Source: Miscanthus floridulus (taxonomy: Eukaryota > Streptophyta > Magnoliopsida > Poales > Poaceae). Taken from it: DNA of 64,000 nucleotides. The position numbers and the translations under genes were made by a program. Location: the NCBI RefSeq assembly GCF_019320115.1, contig NC_089584.1:72199533-72263532 (forward strand), read 5' to 3'. Positions 11,409-25,496 of this stretch are shown piece after piece (the first letter of the stretch is position 1; each line of letters starts with the position of its first letter). The notes beneath the pieces are model-generated. The model was not told where the DNA came from, did no database searches, and was given only the letters and a program-made list of their open reading frames with translations.

Positions 11409-14400
11409 CCATCATAAACTAGAAATAAAATGACTCCAAGGATCATGCAAAGCTTTATAAGTGGGGCTAGCTTGACAACATTTTGCATAAAAGCGACTAA
11501 TTCGGTTGTACAATTATACTTTGGTCATCAAGTTAATTATAGCTATTCATCTCTAGATTAGCAACTAACCTGTGCCAAACATGTGGTATATCATTTGATA
11601 GCATACAATAGTAACCATAGCCAGTGTAGTAATTCCATGTTTATCTGAACCATCACATTCCATAATACAATTACTATGATGTTGGAGCTAGCCAAGTTTC
11701 TCACTATCCAGGAGAGACGATGATTGGAATCAATTTCAACCAGCTAGGAATTTATTCCTAACACAAACCCAGACATACCTGCACCAAGGTAGTCTTAGGT
11801 CACCTTTGGTACAACTCAGGTCAATATTTCGGGGGTTCACCCAGCATCGCACAATCAGGGACTGACGGTAGCCAGGTCGCTCAAGCCATGCCTACCCACG
11901 GTCCCAGACCAGGTCGCTTAGGTCATGCTTGCCCATGGTCTATTGATCCACTCCTACACATCCTTACTACCATCTAGAGTGTGCACTCTTACAGAGCGGG
12001 GCCCAACTTGAGTTGAGCTACTCGGCTTCACGGTCGGAACAACTTATCCGGCTAGCTAAGTGACATAGACGGGGATAGATCCACACCCAAGACCTCCATG
12101 TCTTGTTGCCTCTCTATCGACATCCCTCCTGGTCTCCATTTACATTACCCCATGGTTCTTTTCCACGATAGCAAACATAGTCAACCATGCTTCGATATCC
12201 ACCTATATCTCGTAGGTGACAGGAAATCACATGACTTCTACCGGTCTAAGCATGGCTAAGCATATATTTGATCCTGGACCTACACAGGATTAAAGGAATA
12301 TTTCTAGACAAGGTAGTTCTATGCATCAAGTGGTTCCAATCAACCCTTATAACCTAATGCATCAAACATAAAGAACTCAAGTGATATTTATAAAAAAAAT
12401 AGGAGGCTTAGAATGCTCCGGGGCTTGCCTAGAATCCAATACTAGGTCAGTGTTTGTTAGATGACACTCGCTTGGTGAGTATCTCCTATTTCGGCACTTG
12501 TTTAGTCCTTCCAACGTCGGAATAGGTCCACCATACACCATCTTCGGGTTTAGCTCCAACATCACGTCCTTCACATGGTTCATCTAGCATACCTAGATGA
12601 GATGCAAGTGCATGAATATGAAGAATGGTAATATGAGATGCATCACATAATAGCATTCAAGGCAACCATAAGGTCATGCAAGACATAGGCACCTAGAGTT
12701 ATTTAACTAAAAATCACACAACCTGTTATAAAGGGATAGCCAGCATATTAGGCATGGCACACAAGTGAAATTAACTTCAGATATTGCACACATGCATTGA
12801 TCAAGAACTAACCAACATGTTAGTCAAAACAAGAGCAAGCTAAAGCAATCACCTAGCACATGTATAGAAATCTGGACAGCAGCACAAGAGTCACTTGTTT
12901 TAACCATAACTAGAGATATAAGCATCCAACAAGGGTGACCCTAGACTTTCTGGAAAGCTAAGGAAATTGCCTACAACATTGTTATTATCACCAAAAGCTT
13001 ATTCCAAAGATAACCATGTCAAACATGCCAATGTTTTAGATCTGCACAAAACTAGGATAGAAAAGTAGCAGCAATTTCAACAATGCATAACTGGAGTTAT
13101 GGACATCAAACAAGCATGAACCTTAACTTTCTAGAAAGATTATTAATTTATATAAAACATGTTTATTATCATCACAAGGTGATTCCTCAATTAAAAATGT
13201 CAATCAAGAACAATGGAGCACCTCTGTCCAGACTTGGATAGATTCTGCCATGCAACTTCTCAAGCTTATAACTAGAGATTTAGACCACCAAAAGGAGTGA
13301 TATTTAACAATTTGGAAAGCTCATGAAAAGAACTACACTTCTACTATCTCCAATACTTGATTCAAAGCTTAGTTGGGTCAAACAACACAATCATTTAGAT
13401 CTATACAGAGAGCATGCCAAAACTGATAATGAACTTGTAAAATCTATAGTTCCTAAATTATCAGGCCTATGGTCATCAAAATTTAACACAAGCTAGATTA
13501 TGAAATTAGCTACAATTTTGGTATTTACTACGACCACAGCAAACATCATTTAGACCACGAAAATAATTGCACAATCAACACTGCACATGTAGCCCAAACA
13601 GCAGTAGTACAAAAAACTGATAGGAACTTCAGAGTAGCATAACTGGAGTTCTAGACCTCCAACAAACATGAATCAAATCTTTTTGAAAAGCTTAGGAAGT
13701 TATCTACAACTTTCTTATTACCATATTAAGATGATTCTACAGTTAACAAGGTCAATTAATCCAATGAATGCATCTTTATCCAAAACATGGACAAAATCTT
13801 ACATGTCACTTTCAACAGCTATAACTAGAGTTATACATGTCCAATAAATGTGGTTCTAGACTTTTTAGAAAGCTTAGAATACTATTAAAAAGGCCCTATA
13901 GTACCAACAAGGCAACCCTGTCTGGGTTTGTGCAGAAAAAGCGACAGAAATGTAAGCAACTATAACTAAGAATCTACTTAACCAAAATTTATGCTCTTTA
14001 GCTTTTTAGAAAGCTTAATAAAAGTACTACAACATTGTCATCAAGTCATGATTCATAACTTAACTGAGCTCATTAATTCAAACATGCAGACCTATTTAGA
14101 ATAGGAGCAAAGCAACATAGGGCATTTGTTATTTTTATAACTCTTAAACCATCAAATCTAAACTCTTGAAATTTTTACCAGACATCAACCATCACCTTAG
14201 TAGCACTACGTAAAAATTTCACATTTATTTGAGCAGCAAAACTGCACTTATGAAAAGACAAGACATAACTAGTATTAAAAACCTAACTGCATAAATTGAT
14301 TTTTATAGCAAACACTTTAAACTAAATCATGCCATATTATAGACCTACTGCATAGAAAATTTCACAAGGATTCCAAAAAGTCCTCATTTGCTATTTTTGA

Positions 14401-16160
14401 ATTTTTCTACAATTTTCTATGATTTCCAAACTTTAGTTGATTATATGCATATAATGAAAAAGAAAAGGAAAATGCTTTTGCAATGCGGTCCTTGTAGGAA
14501 ACATAAATTAAACTTTAGAGAATCGACCCTTCTCAGCACTATTCAAAATAGTCTTGGACTCTTCACTTAACCCCCTCCCTTCTCCCTTATTCAAGCCCAC
14601 GGTCCTTCTTCTTCCTCAATACGCAGAGAGCAGGGGAGGACGACGGGGAGGGCCGGCGACGGCAAGGAGGGGCCATGCTGGGGCTTGGCCATGGCCAGCT
14701 ATGGCCACGCCTGGCCCTGGCCGGCCAAGCTATAGGCAACAACAGTGCAGCAGCTGAGCAACGCCAAGACGGCACTGCCGGCAACGGCAGCTTCAACGAC
14801 GGCAAGCGCACAGTGGGTCTCGGCTCCACCTAGGGCATGGGGAGGCGGTCATGGAGCCATAGGCATACTCGGTGGTGGTGCTGGAGGGGCTGTAGGAGAG
14901 GGAGCAGTGGTGGCAAGGGAGTTCAGCGACGGCGGCCATGGCGGACATGCTCTAGCACACGCGCGTAGGCGCGAGGTCGGAGCGAGAGGGAGAGGGCCGA
15001 GAGAGGGAGAGAGGGTAGAGAGCACCTCCCCATCGACGCAGGGCATAGGGGCACGGGTGCATGCATCGGCATTGGTGGGGGCGAGCTCACGCATGGTTGC
15101 CACGCATAGGCCATTTGACATGCTTTGGGGCTTTTTCGCAAACACCTAGCGAGCGATGGAGTGGCCGGCGTGGAACGCATCTTTGGGACGTCTACGTGCT
15201 AAATTTGATAATGGGCACAAAATGAAGTTTGCTGCTCTCCTGATGCTCTACAGTTCTTATTTTAGGTGCCAAGTCATTAGAGCTCTGGATCAGCAGATAA
15301 TTAGTGTCCAATTAGCAAATGCCAACGCATTGACAGCGATTAACAAACTCTAAAATCGATGGTCAAGACAAGGTCCAACGAGTGCCCTCCTTTTGCACGC
15401 TTTTCTCCATAATGTATACTCCAACTTTTATTTTTGGACACGATCACATTGCTTAACAAAATCATGAGAACACGAGATGCCAATGTCGATGACGATGAAT
15501 TCCAAACTTAGAAAAATTCTAAGTACTAAAAATAGTTGTTGATTCAAAGTTTGAGCCTCGGTTTGACTTTCTTACAAGCTGATCTTGCTCTTGGCCCAAA
15601 AACAAAGTTTGTTCTACTCCACTCAAACTTCAAGTTTTATTAAAGGTCAAACTTCATATCTAGTACATGAACCAATTCTTCATCTTGGTCAAAGTAGCAT
15701 CTCGTTAACCCTGGAATTAGGGTTTTCGACCAATTGAGGCCTTTTCTTGACATGTGCTCAACACGAACCCTTCATTACTTTTGTTGTAGAGTTCAATTAG
15801 AGTCATTTGGGCAAGGTATAAAGGTTTGGTTGATGACCTATAATTCCATTCACTTAATAAAGTAATCTAAGAAAGATTATAACTTATTATTTCATGTGAC
15901 TTCTTGATTCCAAACTCCATGAAACTTTTCCACTGGTCTAGATGGATGTATGTTGATGTAATGTACATGGAATGAGCAAGTTTAACCTTACTCTTGCATA
16001 ATCTTCATAAGGGTCCACAAGTAAGCAAAGGTGTGTTGTCCAAGTTTAAGTTGAAGCTCACTCTTGTAGATTTGATCTTGACACCTTCATCACCACTTAA
16101 CATGTCATGTTTGAGCTCAAACCCATTGCTTAACAGGTGACAAACACTTATGGTGTTACA
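11409..16160 (-). repeat. 3' LTR (copy B), truncated at its U5 end
   Basis: It begins on the minus strand with TGTAACACC at 16160, directly after a purine tract. It aligns with LTR E along most of its length but stops at 11409, about 470 bases short of the E terminus. Relative to E it retains an extra block of about 0.7 kb (about 15070-15770). It has the common internal partition: a GC-rich block (about 14590-15150), an AT-rich periodic array and an exon-like segment (12602 down to about 12405). Confidence 0.7.
12906..14320 (-). repeat. 181-bp degenerate tandem array in LTR B
   Basis: The anchor ATAACTGGAG or a variant recurs at 12906, 13087, 13268, 13446, 13639, 13821, 13962 and 14137. Spacings are 181, 181, 178, 193, 182, 141 and 175. 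The short interval matches a small deletion relative to LTR E. Other blocks of each unit (a stretch like CTTTCTGGAAAGCT, then CTACAAC) also recur in register. Confidence 0.6.
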
Positions 16161-16175
16161 GCCCTCCCCCTTATA
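16161..16175 (-). other. Polypurine tract of the B/E element
   Basis: Read on the minus strand this is TATAAGGGGGAGGGC, directly before the TGTAACACC start of LTR B. It is nearly the same as the tract at 41421-41435 of the 15.2 kb chromovirus. Confidence 0.75.
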
Positions 16176-19100
16176 GGAATCTCGCCCCAAGATTTGGTGC
16201 AAAAGACTTTTAGGGGAAGAGAAGCATGTCATCCATTTTCCAACATCAGTGATAGCGTTAGGCTACTTAACTTCAGAGTATCAGAGAGGCTAATTTGGTC
16301 AAGACACTTTTTGATACTTGCTCTTTCTAGTGAGTTTTGTCTAAAGAATTTCCTTCATTGGCTTCTATGAAGCATTGTTACTTTGGGACAAATCTAAGAT
16401 AGCACAACACTTCGTTCTTAGGATACAGAGAGTACTACGGAGCATAAACCAATTACCCACAATCTCTAATTCCCTAATGAATATAGCATGGACCATGTGA
16501 ACTTTGCATTAGGCTACAAGCTTTAGAAAACTACTCATTACAATGGTTCCATGTTCATTCACAAAGTTCGAAAAGCAGTCCTCTACCAAAGTAGCTTGAG
16601 TACAACCTTTCATAAGGAATGAGATTATAAATGGGGTAAGCATCCTTTGAGGTTGTGAGAAGCCAAGTAATCAATAGACAATATCTATGCCGGTCGTAAC
16701 CGTTCGATCACTCAAATGCCAACCAATGAAAAACTACATAATGTTCTATGTGTGTAGTTCTCTTTCTTTAATGATAACACTTTATTATCTGAGTCTGCTA
16801 AGTGAGCGGTGAATGCAATAGTTGACTCTGTTGACTTAGTGTTTTCAACGATCATTAATTGGGGAATCCTTGTATCCAAGCGGCAACAGTTATTTGTGTT
16901 GAATCTGAGGCAACCTCATGGGTAAAAACACATAGAATGTACCAAGGACAAGTCTACCTTGGAAATCCTTGTTGAAGAAGGATGATAATGAGGTCTAAAG
17001 GTCAACAAAAGTTGCAAGTATACACCGACTGGAAAAACAGCACACTACTAAGCAGGTTGAGCACAATTTGCCTTCATGGTGTAGTGGCGTAGTAAGTTGG
17101 GTTGACTTGCACTATAGCAAAACTAGCTTTGTTGGACTACATTTGACATTGTAGCTTTCTTTCTAATGTCAATCAACAACTCATACTCAAAATCTAAAAT
17201 CTGTTATTTGACACTTTTCAAATTGTTTTTGACTTGAAAAGGCATGAATTGACTTCTAGAACACCTTGACTTCTCAAGCATTGTTGATATGAGAGGGCAA
17301 AAGCAAGGCACAAAGGGGTGCAAGAAGTCTTCTCTAGGGCATCTAAAGTAATATCCAACGGCAAAACATTGACCATGTTGCTAATCTTAGCATCAATTAC
17401 AAACACAACACTTCTAATGTGAGGGATGATAGTAGTCAGTAGAGAAATCACAGATTCTGTACCTCATGGTAATCAGTTCATATCTTGCAAACTACCGCTC
17501 CATTGTGCACAAATTTTGGTAGGCATTTAGATCCAAGAGTCCTTTAACTACTGACCAAAATTCAGCTCAAATGGACACTATTTGACCATCCAAACAAATC
17601 ATCTACCAAAAACTACTTTGTTCTAAAATTTTGTGATTGAACTATCAAAATATCTCTCAAATCTGATGCTTTACTCAACCAGTCCTCAAACAAACTTAAG
17701 ACATCAAAGTACCTTAAGCAAGGAATGAGATCACCAAGTTGGGTGTGAATTCAACCATGTTTGATTCTCTAATCACCAGCTTAAGGATAACCAGTTTAGT
17801 GTCATGAAATCTCGATATATTTTCTACTCTTCTTTTCCTTTGATTTACACATTGGGAAGTGTGTTATGTACTCTCTAATTCTCTTTATGACAGTGGTAGC
17901 TTTCTTGCTGAGGATGGAGGCTAGGGTTTTCCTTACATACCTCTTAGGAAACAACCTCAACCATTGATTTAGACACCAACTCGACTATGCACAAGCATTG
18001 AACTGGTGGGATGTTCTTGCAGGGCACAATGCATACTTCACATGGAGTGATAGTCCTATAGGATAAGGGAACATCTCTGATTATCCTTCTGTGCTTCATC
18101 CAATAGAATCCAAAACAATCCTTTGATAGCACCATATACATAATGATGCTGACTAAGACTAGGGATGTGCTTTCTCTAGCTCTTTACTTAGCTAATACAG
18201 TATCTTGCACTACCCATGTGGTTGTCCAAGGTGGACTTGACTTGATGACATAGGGCTTGGAGAAGAAAGCAGTACTGGTATCTCTGACTGGCTTTGTTGT
18301 TTCTTTGCTTAACATTGTACTATGAGATCTGGCCTTCATAGTTACCAAAGAGTCATTACCTAGCTAGAGATTATCCTTCCTACTAGTAACTAATCAGTTG
18401 TCTCTCAACACCAAAAAGTTTTAAAATCTTCATTCTTGATAATAAGAATTGTGGTTGAAGTATAAACATATGGTCGCCATTGAAGTCAGCAGAAAAGGGT
18501 CATACCGAAGAAGGTCGGTTGATCATCTTGCACATAAAGGTCAAGACTTGGGTAGAAAACTCATAAGCACTAGGAGACCTATTATAGGATATAATATCCT
18601 AGTCCATTTATCATCCAACTAATAACTTGTCCAACTTTAAGTGTTGTGTGCCCTTTTGATCCAACAGGATGACATAAGTTGCTCACTAGATGACCGACAT
18701 CATTATAGGGACAGTCACATAGAGTCATTTGTCTACCATCTCTTGCAGTCTATTAAGTTCATGTCAGTGACCTATTCTTCAAAGTTTATCCTTTGGATGA
18801 CTTCAGAAGGAAGTCCTATTGCATCTGGTTCAACATATAGATCTTCTGACACGATAAGGAGAGATAACCAAGGAGGAGCTCATGTGAAAATAACACATCG
18901 GTGTAGTTCTACAATGGATCATGACTAGGAACTTCGATACCAGCGCGTGTCGAGCAACACAACCTTGTGTCGCGCACCATAGGAGGCTCTCAGTTTTGTC
19001 GCGGCACCGTAGTTGCTACTCATAACACCATTACTGATCACACACCCAAAGTGAAATTTTAAGTTGCACAGATTGGGTCATATGAACAAGCACTATGCAA

Positions 19101-20990
19101 AGAAGGAATAGCAAGCAAGGGTAGTCACAAGGTTAGGAGTCAACAAGGAGGTGATCCAAAGATCAAAACATAGCACAAGAGAACATAGCCTAATTGCTGA
19201 AGACAACTGAGCAGGGGACTCTTGCCTAATTTCTATATATGCCTCGTGTTCACCAAAGTGATTACCAGATAAAGATTAACATGAGATTTGGTCTCGCCAA
19301 GCAGCAACATGAGATCAAGACTGATAAACATCTAGAGACTTGATAGGGTTGGAGGCAAAATAAATGAGATGCGAGGGATAGAGCCAAAGCACTGACTAGG
19401 GATTCAGTTGATAAAGCAACGACATGATCTGCGAGGAAAAAGTTCTGAAGCCTGGGTAGATAGCGATTAGTGTTGCACCAGATCATCTATAGGAGAAGGA
19501 GCAATGAGGTCCAACAAGGATTTTCTTAGCAAGGTCCTCCCACATAGGAGCGGGACAACCATGACACAAGCAAGCATTCAAGGGAACTAAGCTTGGGCCT
19601 AAGGATAAGTAAATGCATGGATAAAGGTCTTTGTAGTGCAATGTTCAAGGGCTAGCAACCATGTGTACAGACTCAGGCCCTTAAGAAGAACTTAATTGGA
19701 GACAACAACCATGAGAATATCAAAACTTGGACGTTGTTCCAGGATAGTGCTCTTCCACACTCGTATGCTTACCGAGGACAAAAGGGTGACAACTACGGCA
19801 CTACCTAGATAATGAGCATCCACACCTACATCATGGTCTTAAGCGAGCATTTTGAAACACTCAATCCAATTAGCTTAAGCGACTATCACTAAGCACAAAG
19901 CTCGCACATAACAAGCAGTCACCTATAGCAACACCACTACACATATCATGCAAAACATGGTGGTAAGGTACTGTTATTTGTTATTTCCTTTTTACTGAGT
20001 AGGTGGATATCCCTACAAAACAAGTTTTTCTTACATTTAGCAATTTAGTTTTCAAAGGGGTAGAGTTTTTTGCTAACTACTAACTTGCGATCTATTTCCT
20101 TTGGAAGCAACATATAAGGTAAAGCTAATCACACACTATGTTCAAGCATAGCTATTCAAGCGGCATGGAACAAGGCATTTTATCTAGCTTCACACAAGGA
20201 AGATAGTAACATCACATTGATCACAAGTTACTTAGTATTAGAACAAAGTGAGGGAAGCATATTTATGCACATGCACAATCATGATGCATGACCGTCCTAT
20301 TCTTCCTCACAAAATTGCCAGCCTAAGGTGGCAATCACGTTCTATGTCGGTCGCAAAACACGTACTCTCTCAACATATAGCTAGTCGTCAGCTACATTCA
20401 ATCTATGCATTCGTGGTTAGAGTACCTATAGAAGGATTTCATTTTAGCCCAACCCCACAATTATATATGCAGAAATGAAAGTCTGGGCTCTAGGTTGCAA
20501 GCTAAATACTTCCATATGTATATCTATATATATATACTTCTGTATCAAAGCTACCCGATCATTAAATTTGCTACCCACAATTAAATACGCACCATACACA
20601 CATGCAAGCATGCGTATACAATCGTATCAAAGCTAGCTCTCCCTGACTGCATGCTCACACTTGCGGTCATGCCACTCATCAACTTACCTTCTTACCTGGG
20701 CATAGAGGTATAGTGATCCATACAATACCATTCAAGCGAATGACATCCATACAATAGCACGTTGTATGGACGATAAAATAAAAATTGCAAGAAGTAAACC
20801 CCCGATAGTTAGTGTTAGTTTACTTATTGCCACCTAGTAGTCCTTAATTGGGTATAAAGGAGGATGTCGCTAGCATAGTGTTGCAAATTAGTTTTGACAA
20901 ATTTGCCTGTAGCTAAAGTTTTAGTCAAAATAGGCTTTTTAAAACCAAAACTTTATTTTTTAAACTATGTACATGACAGTATTATTCTTA
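16176..20990 (-). other. Internal region of the B/E element, no recognised coding domain
   Basis: About 4.8 kb. The first 350 bases after the PBS (20990 down to about 20640) match the leader of the 15.2 kb chromovirus, including the splice-donor-like GTAAG near 20687. The last 70 bases (16176-16245) retain the pol-end peptide. The rest has only short ORFs on both strands, and I recognise no gag, protease, RT, RNase H or integrase motifs. It could be filler from unrelated DNA or very old pol sequence. Confidence 0.5.
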
Positions 20991-21007
20991 ATCTTGCTCT
21001 GATGCCA
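20991..21007 (-). other. Primer-binding site of the B/E element
   Basis: On the minus strand TGGCATCAGAGCAAGAT follows the LTR end by two bases. It resembles the plant initiator-methionine tRNA complement used by many plant LTR elements, with one or two transitions. Confidence 0.75.
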
Positions 21008-21009
21008 AC

Positions 21010-24000
21010 TATGATAGAACCACCCAATTTATACAAGATCAAGTACGGTTGTTCCCGCTAACACATTGACACGCGCATACTTTCACTTATATAAACCCGG
21101 TAGTCCGCCGAGTGTCACGAAGGACCTCGGTAAATCAACATCACAACCAAGATCGCATGTTTAAGCAAATACACATCACATACACAGAGTTGCAGCAGAA
21201 ATAATATTACAAATGGGTTCACAAATAATAGTACAAGTTTGGGGTTTCAAAATCGATTAGTGAAAACAACATAGCTTTCAAATGATTACATTAATATAAG
21301 TTCCAAATACATTGCTAGCATAAATGGCATCCTCAGATAAAAGCATATAGATGAGAAATAAATATAGAGTCACCGAGCCCATCGGCAGTTAGCCACCATC
21401 TTCAGCAGGCCGAGAACTTCACCTGCAACAAGGCGGGATAAACCCTGAGTACTCAAATGTACTTAGCTAGACTTACCCATCATAAACCAAAAATAAAATG
21501 ACTCTAAGGATCATGCAAGGCTTTATAAGTGGGGCTAGCTTGACAACATGTTGCATAAAAGCGACTAATTCGGTTGTACAATTATACTTTGGTCATCAAG
21601 TTAATTATAGCTATTTATCTCTAGATTAGCAACTAACATGTGCCAAACATGTGGTATATCATTTGATAGCATACAATAGTAACCATAGCCGGTGTAGTAA
21701 TTCCATGTTTATCCGAACCATCACATTCCATAATACAATTAATACGATGTTGGAGCTAGCCAAGTTTCTCACTATCCGGGAGAGACGGCGATTCAAATCG
21801 ATTTCAACCAGCTGGGAATTTATTCCTAACACAAACCTAGACATACCTGCGCCAAGATAGTCTTAGGTAACATTTGGTACAACACAAGTCCACATTTCAT
21901 GGGTTCGCCCAGCGCCGCACAATCAGGGACTGGCGGTAGCCAAGTCGCTCAAGCCATGCCTGCCCACGGTCCTAGACCAGGTCACTTAGGTCGTGCTTGC
22001 CCACGGTCTATTGATCCACTCCCCACACATCCTTACTACCATCCAGAGTACGCACTCTTACAGAGCGAGGCCCGGCCTGAGTTGAGCAACTCGGCTTCGC
22101 GGTCAGAATGAGTTATCCAGCTAGCTAAGTGATAGGCATGAGTTCAATCTCGTCAAAAGGTCCAACAATGATACGGTCCTTAATCGACACAGATGGGGAT
22201 ATATCCACACCCAAGACCTCCATGTCTTGTTTCCTCTCTATCGACATCCCGCTCGATCTCCATTTACATGACCCCATGATTCTTTTCCACGATAGCAAAC
22301 ATAGTCAACCATGCTTCGGTATCCACCTATATCTCGCAGGTGATAGGAAATCACCAAACTTCTACCGGTCTAAGCATGGCTAAGCATATATTCGATCCTA
22401 GACCTACATAGGGTTAAAGGTATATTTCTGCACAAGGTAGTTCTATGCATCAAGTGGTTCCAATCAACCCTTATAACATAATGCATCAAACATAAAGAAC
22501 TCAAGTGATATTTATAAAAAAGTAGGAGGCTTAGAATGCTCCGGGGCTTGTCTGGAATCCAACACTAGGTCAGTGTTTGTTAGATGACACTCGCTTGGTG
22601 AGTCTCTCCCATTTTGGCACTTGTTTAGTCCTTTGAACTTCGGGATTGGTCCACCATACACCATCTTTGGGTTCGGCTCCAATATCACGTCCTTCACATG
22701 GTTCATCTAGCATACCTAGATGAGATGCAAGATGCAAGTGCATGAATATGAAGAATGGTAATATGAGATGCATCACATAATAGCATTCAAGGCAACCATA
22801 AGGTCATGCAAGACATAGGCACCTAGAGTTGTTTAACTAAAAATCACACAACCTATTATAAAGGGATAGCCAGCATATTAGGCTTGGCACACAAGTGAAA
22901 TTAAGTTCAGATATTGCACACATGCATTGATCAAGAACTAACCAACATGTTAGTCAAAACAAGAGCAAGCTAAAGCAATCACCTAGCACATGTACAGAAA
23001 TCTGGACAGCAGCACAACAGTCACTTGTTTTAACCATAACTGGATATATAAGCATCCCACAAGGGTGACCCTAGACTTTCTGGAAAGCTAAGGAAATTTC
23101 CTACAACATAGTTACTATCACCAAAAGCTTATTCCAAAGATAACCAGGTCAAACATGCCAATATTTCAGATCTACACAAAACTAGGATAGAAAAGTAGCA
23201 GCAATTTCAACAATGCATAACTGGAGTTATGGACATCAAACAAGCCTGAACCTTAACTTTCTATAAATCTTATTAATTTATCTAAAACATGTTATTATCA
23301 TCACAAGCTTATTCCTCAATTAACAAGGCCAATCAAGCACAATGGAGCACCTCTGTCCAGACTTGGACTGATTCTGCCATGCAACTTCTCAAGCTTATAA
23401 TTGGAGATTTAGACCACCAAAAGAAGTGATCTTTAACAATTTGGAAATCTCATGAAAATCACTACACTTATTATATTATCTCCAAGACATGATTCAAAGC
23501 TTAGTTGGGTCAAACAACACAATCATTTAGATTTATATAGAGAGCATGCCAAAACTAACAATGAACTTGTAAAATCTATAGTTCCTAAATTATCAGGCCT
23601 ATGGTCATGAAAATTTAACACAAGCTAGATTATGAAATTAGATACAATTTTTGTATTTACTACAACCACAGAAAATATCATTTACACCATGAAAATAATT
23701 GCACAATCAACACAACACATGCAGCCCAAACAGCAGTGGTACAGAAAACTGATAGGAACTTCAGAGATGCATAACTGGAGTTCTAGGCCTCCAACAAACA
23801 TAAATCATAACTTTTTGAAAATATTAGGAAGTTATATACAACTTTATTATTACCATATTAAGATGATTCTACAGTTAACAAGGTCAATTAATCCAATGAA
23901 TGCATCTCTGTCCAAAACATGGATAGAATCTTACATGCCACTTTCAACAGCTATAGCTAGAGTTATACATGTCAAATAAATGTGGTTCTAGACTTTTTAG

Positions 24001-25491
24001 AAAGATTAGAAAATTATAAACAACTTTGTTGTAAACACCTAGAGCTAATTCTATTACTAAAAAGGCCCTATAGTATCAACAAGGAAACCCTATCTGGGTT
24101 TGGGCAGAAAAAGGCATGGAAATATAAGCAGCTATAACTAAAAATCTACTTAACCAAAATTTATGCTCTTTAGCTTTTTCGAAAGCTTAATAAAAGTACT
24201 ACAACTCATGTATTGACATCAAGTCATGATTCATAACTTAACTAAGCCCATTACTTAAAACATGCAGACCTATTCAGAATAGGAGCAAAGCAACACAGGG
24301 CATTCGTTATTTTTATAACTCTTAAACCATCAAACCTAAACTGTAGTTATGAAAAAGACAAGACATAACTACTATTAAAAACCTAACTGCATAAATTGAT
24401 TTTTATAGCAAACACTTAAAACTAAATCATATCATATTATAGATCTAATGCATAGATAATTTCACAAGGATTCCAAAAAGTCCTCATTTGCTATTTTTGG
24501 ATTTTTCCACAATTTACTATGATTTTCCAAAGTTCAGCTGATTATATGCATATAATGAAAAAGAAAAGGAAAACTCTTTTGCAATGCGGTCCCTGTAGGA
24601 AACATAAATTAAACTTTAGTGAATTGACCCTTCTAGGCACTATTCAAAAGAGTCACGGATTCTTCACTTAACCCCCTCCCTTCTCCCTTATTCAAGCCCG
24701 CGGTCCTTCTTCTTCCTCAATACGCAGAGAGCAGGGAGGACGGCGGGGAGGGCTGGACGGTGGGGCAGCGGCCGGCAGCGGCAAGGAGGGCCCACGCTAG
24801 GGCTTGGCCGTGGCTAGCCATGGCCGCGCCTAGCCCTGGCCAGCCAAGCTGCAGGCAGTAGGAGCACAACAGCTGAGCAGCGCCAGGATGGCACTACCGG
24901 CAGCGGTAGCTTCAGCGATGGCAAGCGCACGATGGGTCTTGGCTCTGCCTAGGGCTTGGGGAGGTGGTTGTGGAGCCATAGGCATACTCGGTGGTGGCGC
25001 TAGAGGGGCTGCAGGAGAGGGAGTAGTGGCGGTAAGGGAGTTCAGCGATGGTGGCCATGGCGGTCGTGCTCTGTTAAGGTAGCAAGGTTTGGTTGATGAC
25101 CTTCATGAATTTTGTTGTAGAGTTCAATTAGAGTCATTTGGGTAAGGTAGCAAGGTTTTGTTGATGACCTATAATTCCATTCACTTAATAAAGCAATCCA
25201 AGAAAGATTATAACTTATCATTTCATGTGACTTCTTGATTCCAAACTCCATGAAACTTTTCCACTGGTCTAGATGGATGCATGTTGATGTAATGTATAGG
25301 GAATGAGCATGCTTAACCTTACTCTTGCATAATCTTAACAAGGGTCCACATGTAAGCAAAGGTGCATTGTCCTAGTTTAAGTTGAAGTTCACTCTTGTAG
25401 ATTTGATCTTGACACCTTCATCACCACTTAACACATCATGTTTGAGCTCAAACCCATTGCTTCACTGGTGACAAACACCTAGGGTGTTACA
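21010..25491 (-). repeat. 5' LTR (copy E)
   Basis: It starts on the minus strand with TGTAACACCC at 25491 and ends just before the PBS, for a length of 4482. Compared with LTR B it lacks about 0.7 kb near 25070, where a short phrase (GGTAGCAAGG-TTGATGACC) is repeated across the junction. The exon-like segment (22715 down to about 22540) follows an AG and encodes about 60 residues, including GVWWTNPEVQRTKQVPKWE, before a TGA. Confidence 0.75.
23036..24495 (-). repeat. 181-bp degenerate tandem array in LTR E
   Basis: The anchor ATAACTGGAG or a variant recurs at 23036, 23217, 23397, 23578, 23771, 23952, 24134 and 24315. Spacings are 181, 180, 181, 193, 181, 182 and 181. Units have diverged but keep register, so this is an old tandem array built into the LTR, with a length close to a plant nucleosome repeat. 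Confidence 0.65.
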
Positions 25492-25496
25492 CAAAG

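Larger units (their letters stand above)
11409..25491 (-). mobile_element. Non-autonomous chromovirus-related LTR retrotransposon (B/E)
   Basis: On the minus strand the order is 5' LTR (E, 25491 down to 21010), PBS (21007-20991), internal region, polypurine tract (16175-16161) and 3' LTR (B, 16160 down to 11409). The leader next to the PBS is homologous to that of the 15.2 kb chromovirus. The end of the internal region still encodes LGRDSYKGEGC next to the LTR, similar to the pol end of that element. No gag, protease, RT or integrase can be read in the 4.8 kb between. The element therefore looks like a deletion or replacement derivative mobilised in trans. The 5 bases on the right are CAAAG (25492-25496); the left end is lost. 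Confidence 0.7.

Noticed and set aside
17218..19486. Short minus-strand ORFs inside the B/E element
   Set aside because: 60-77 codons, no domain, no shared frame between them; consistent with chance in AT-rich DNA.
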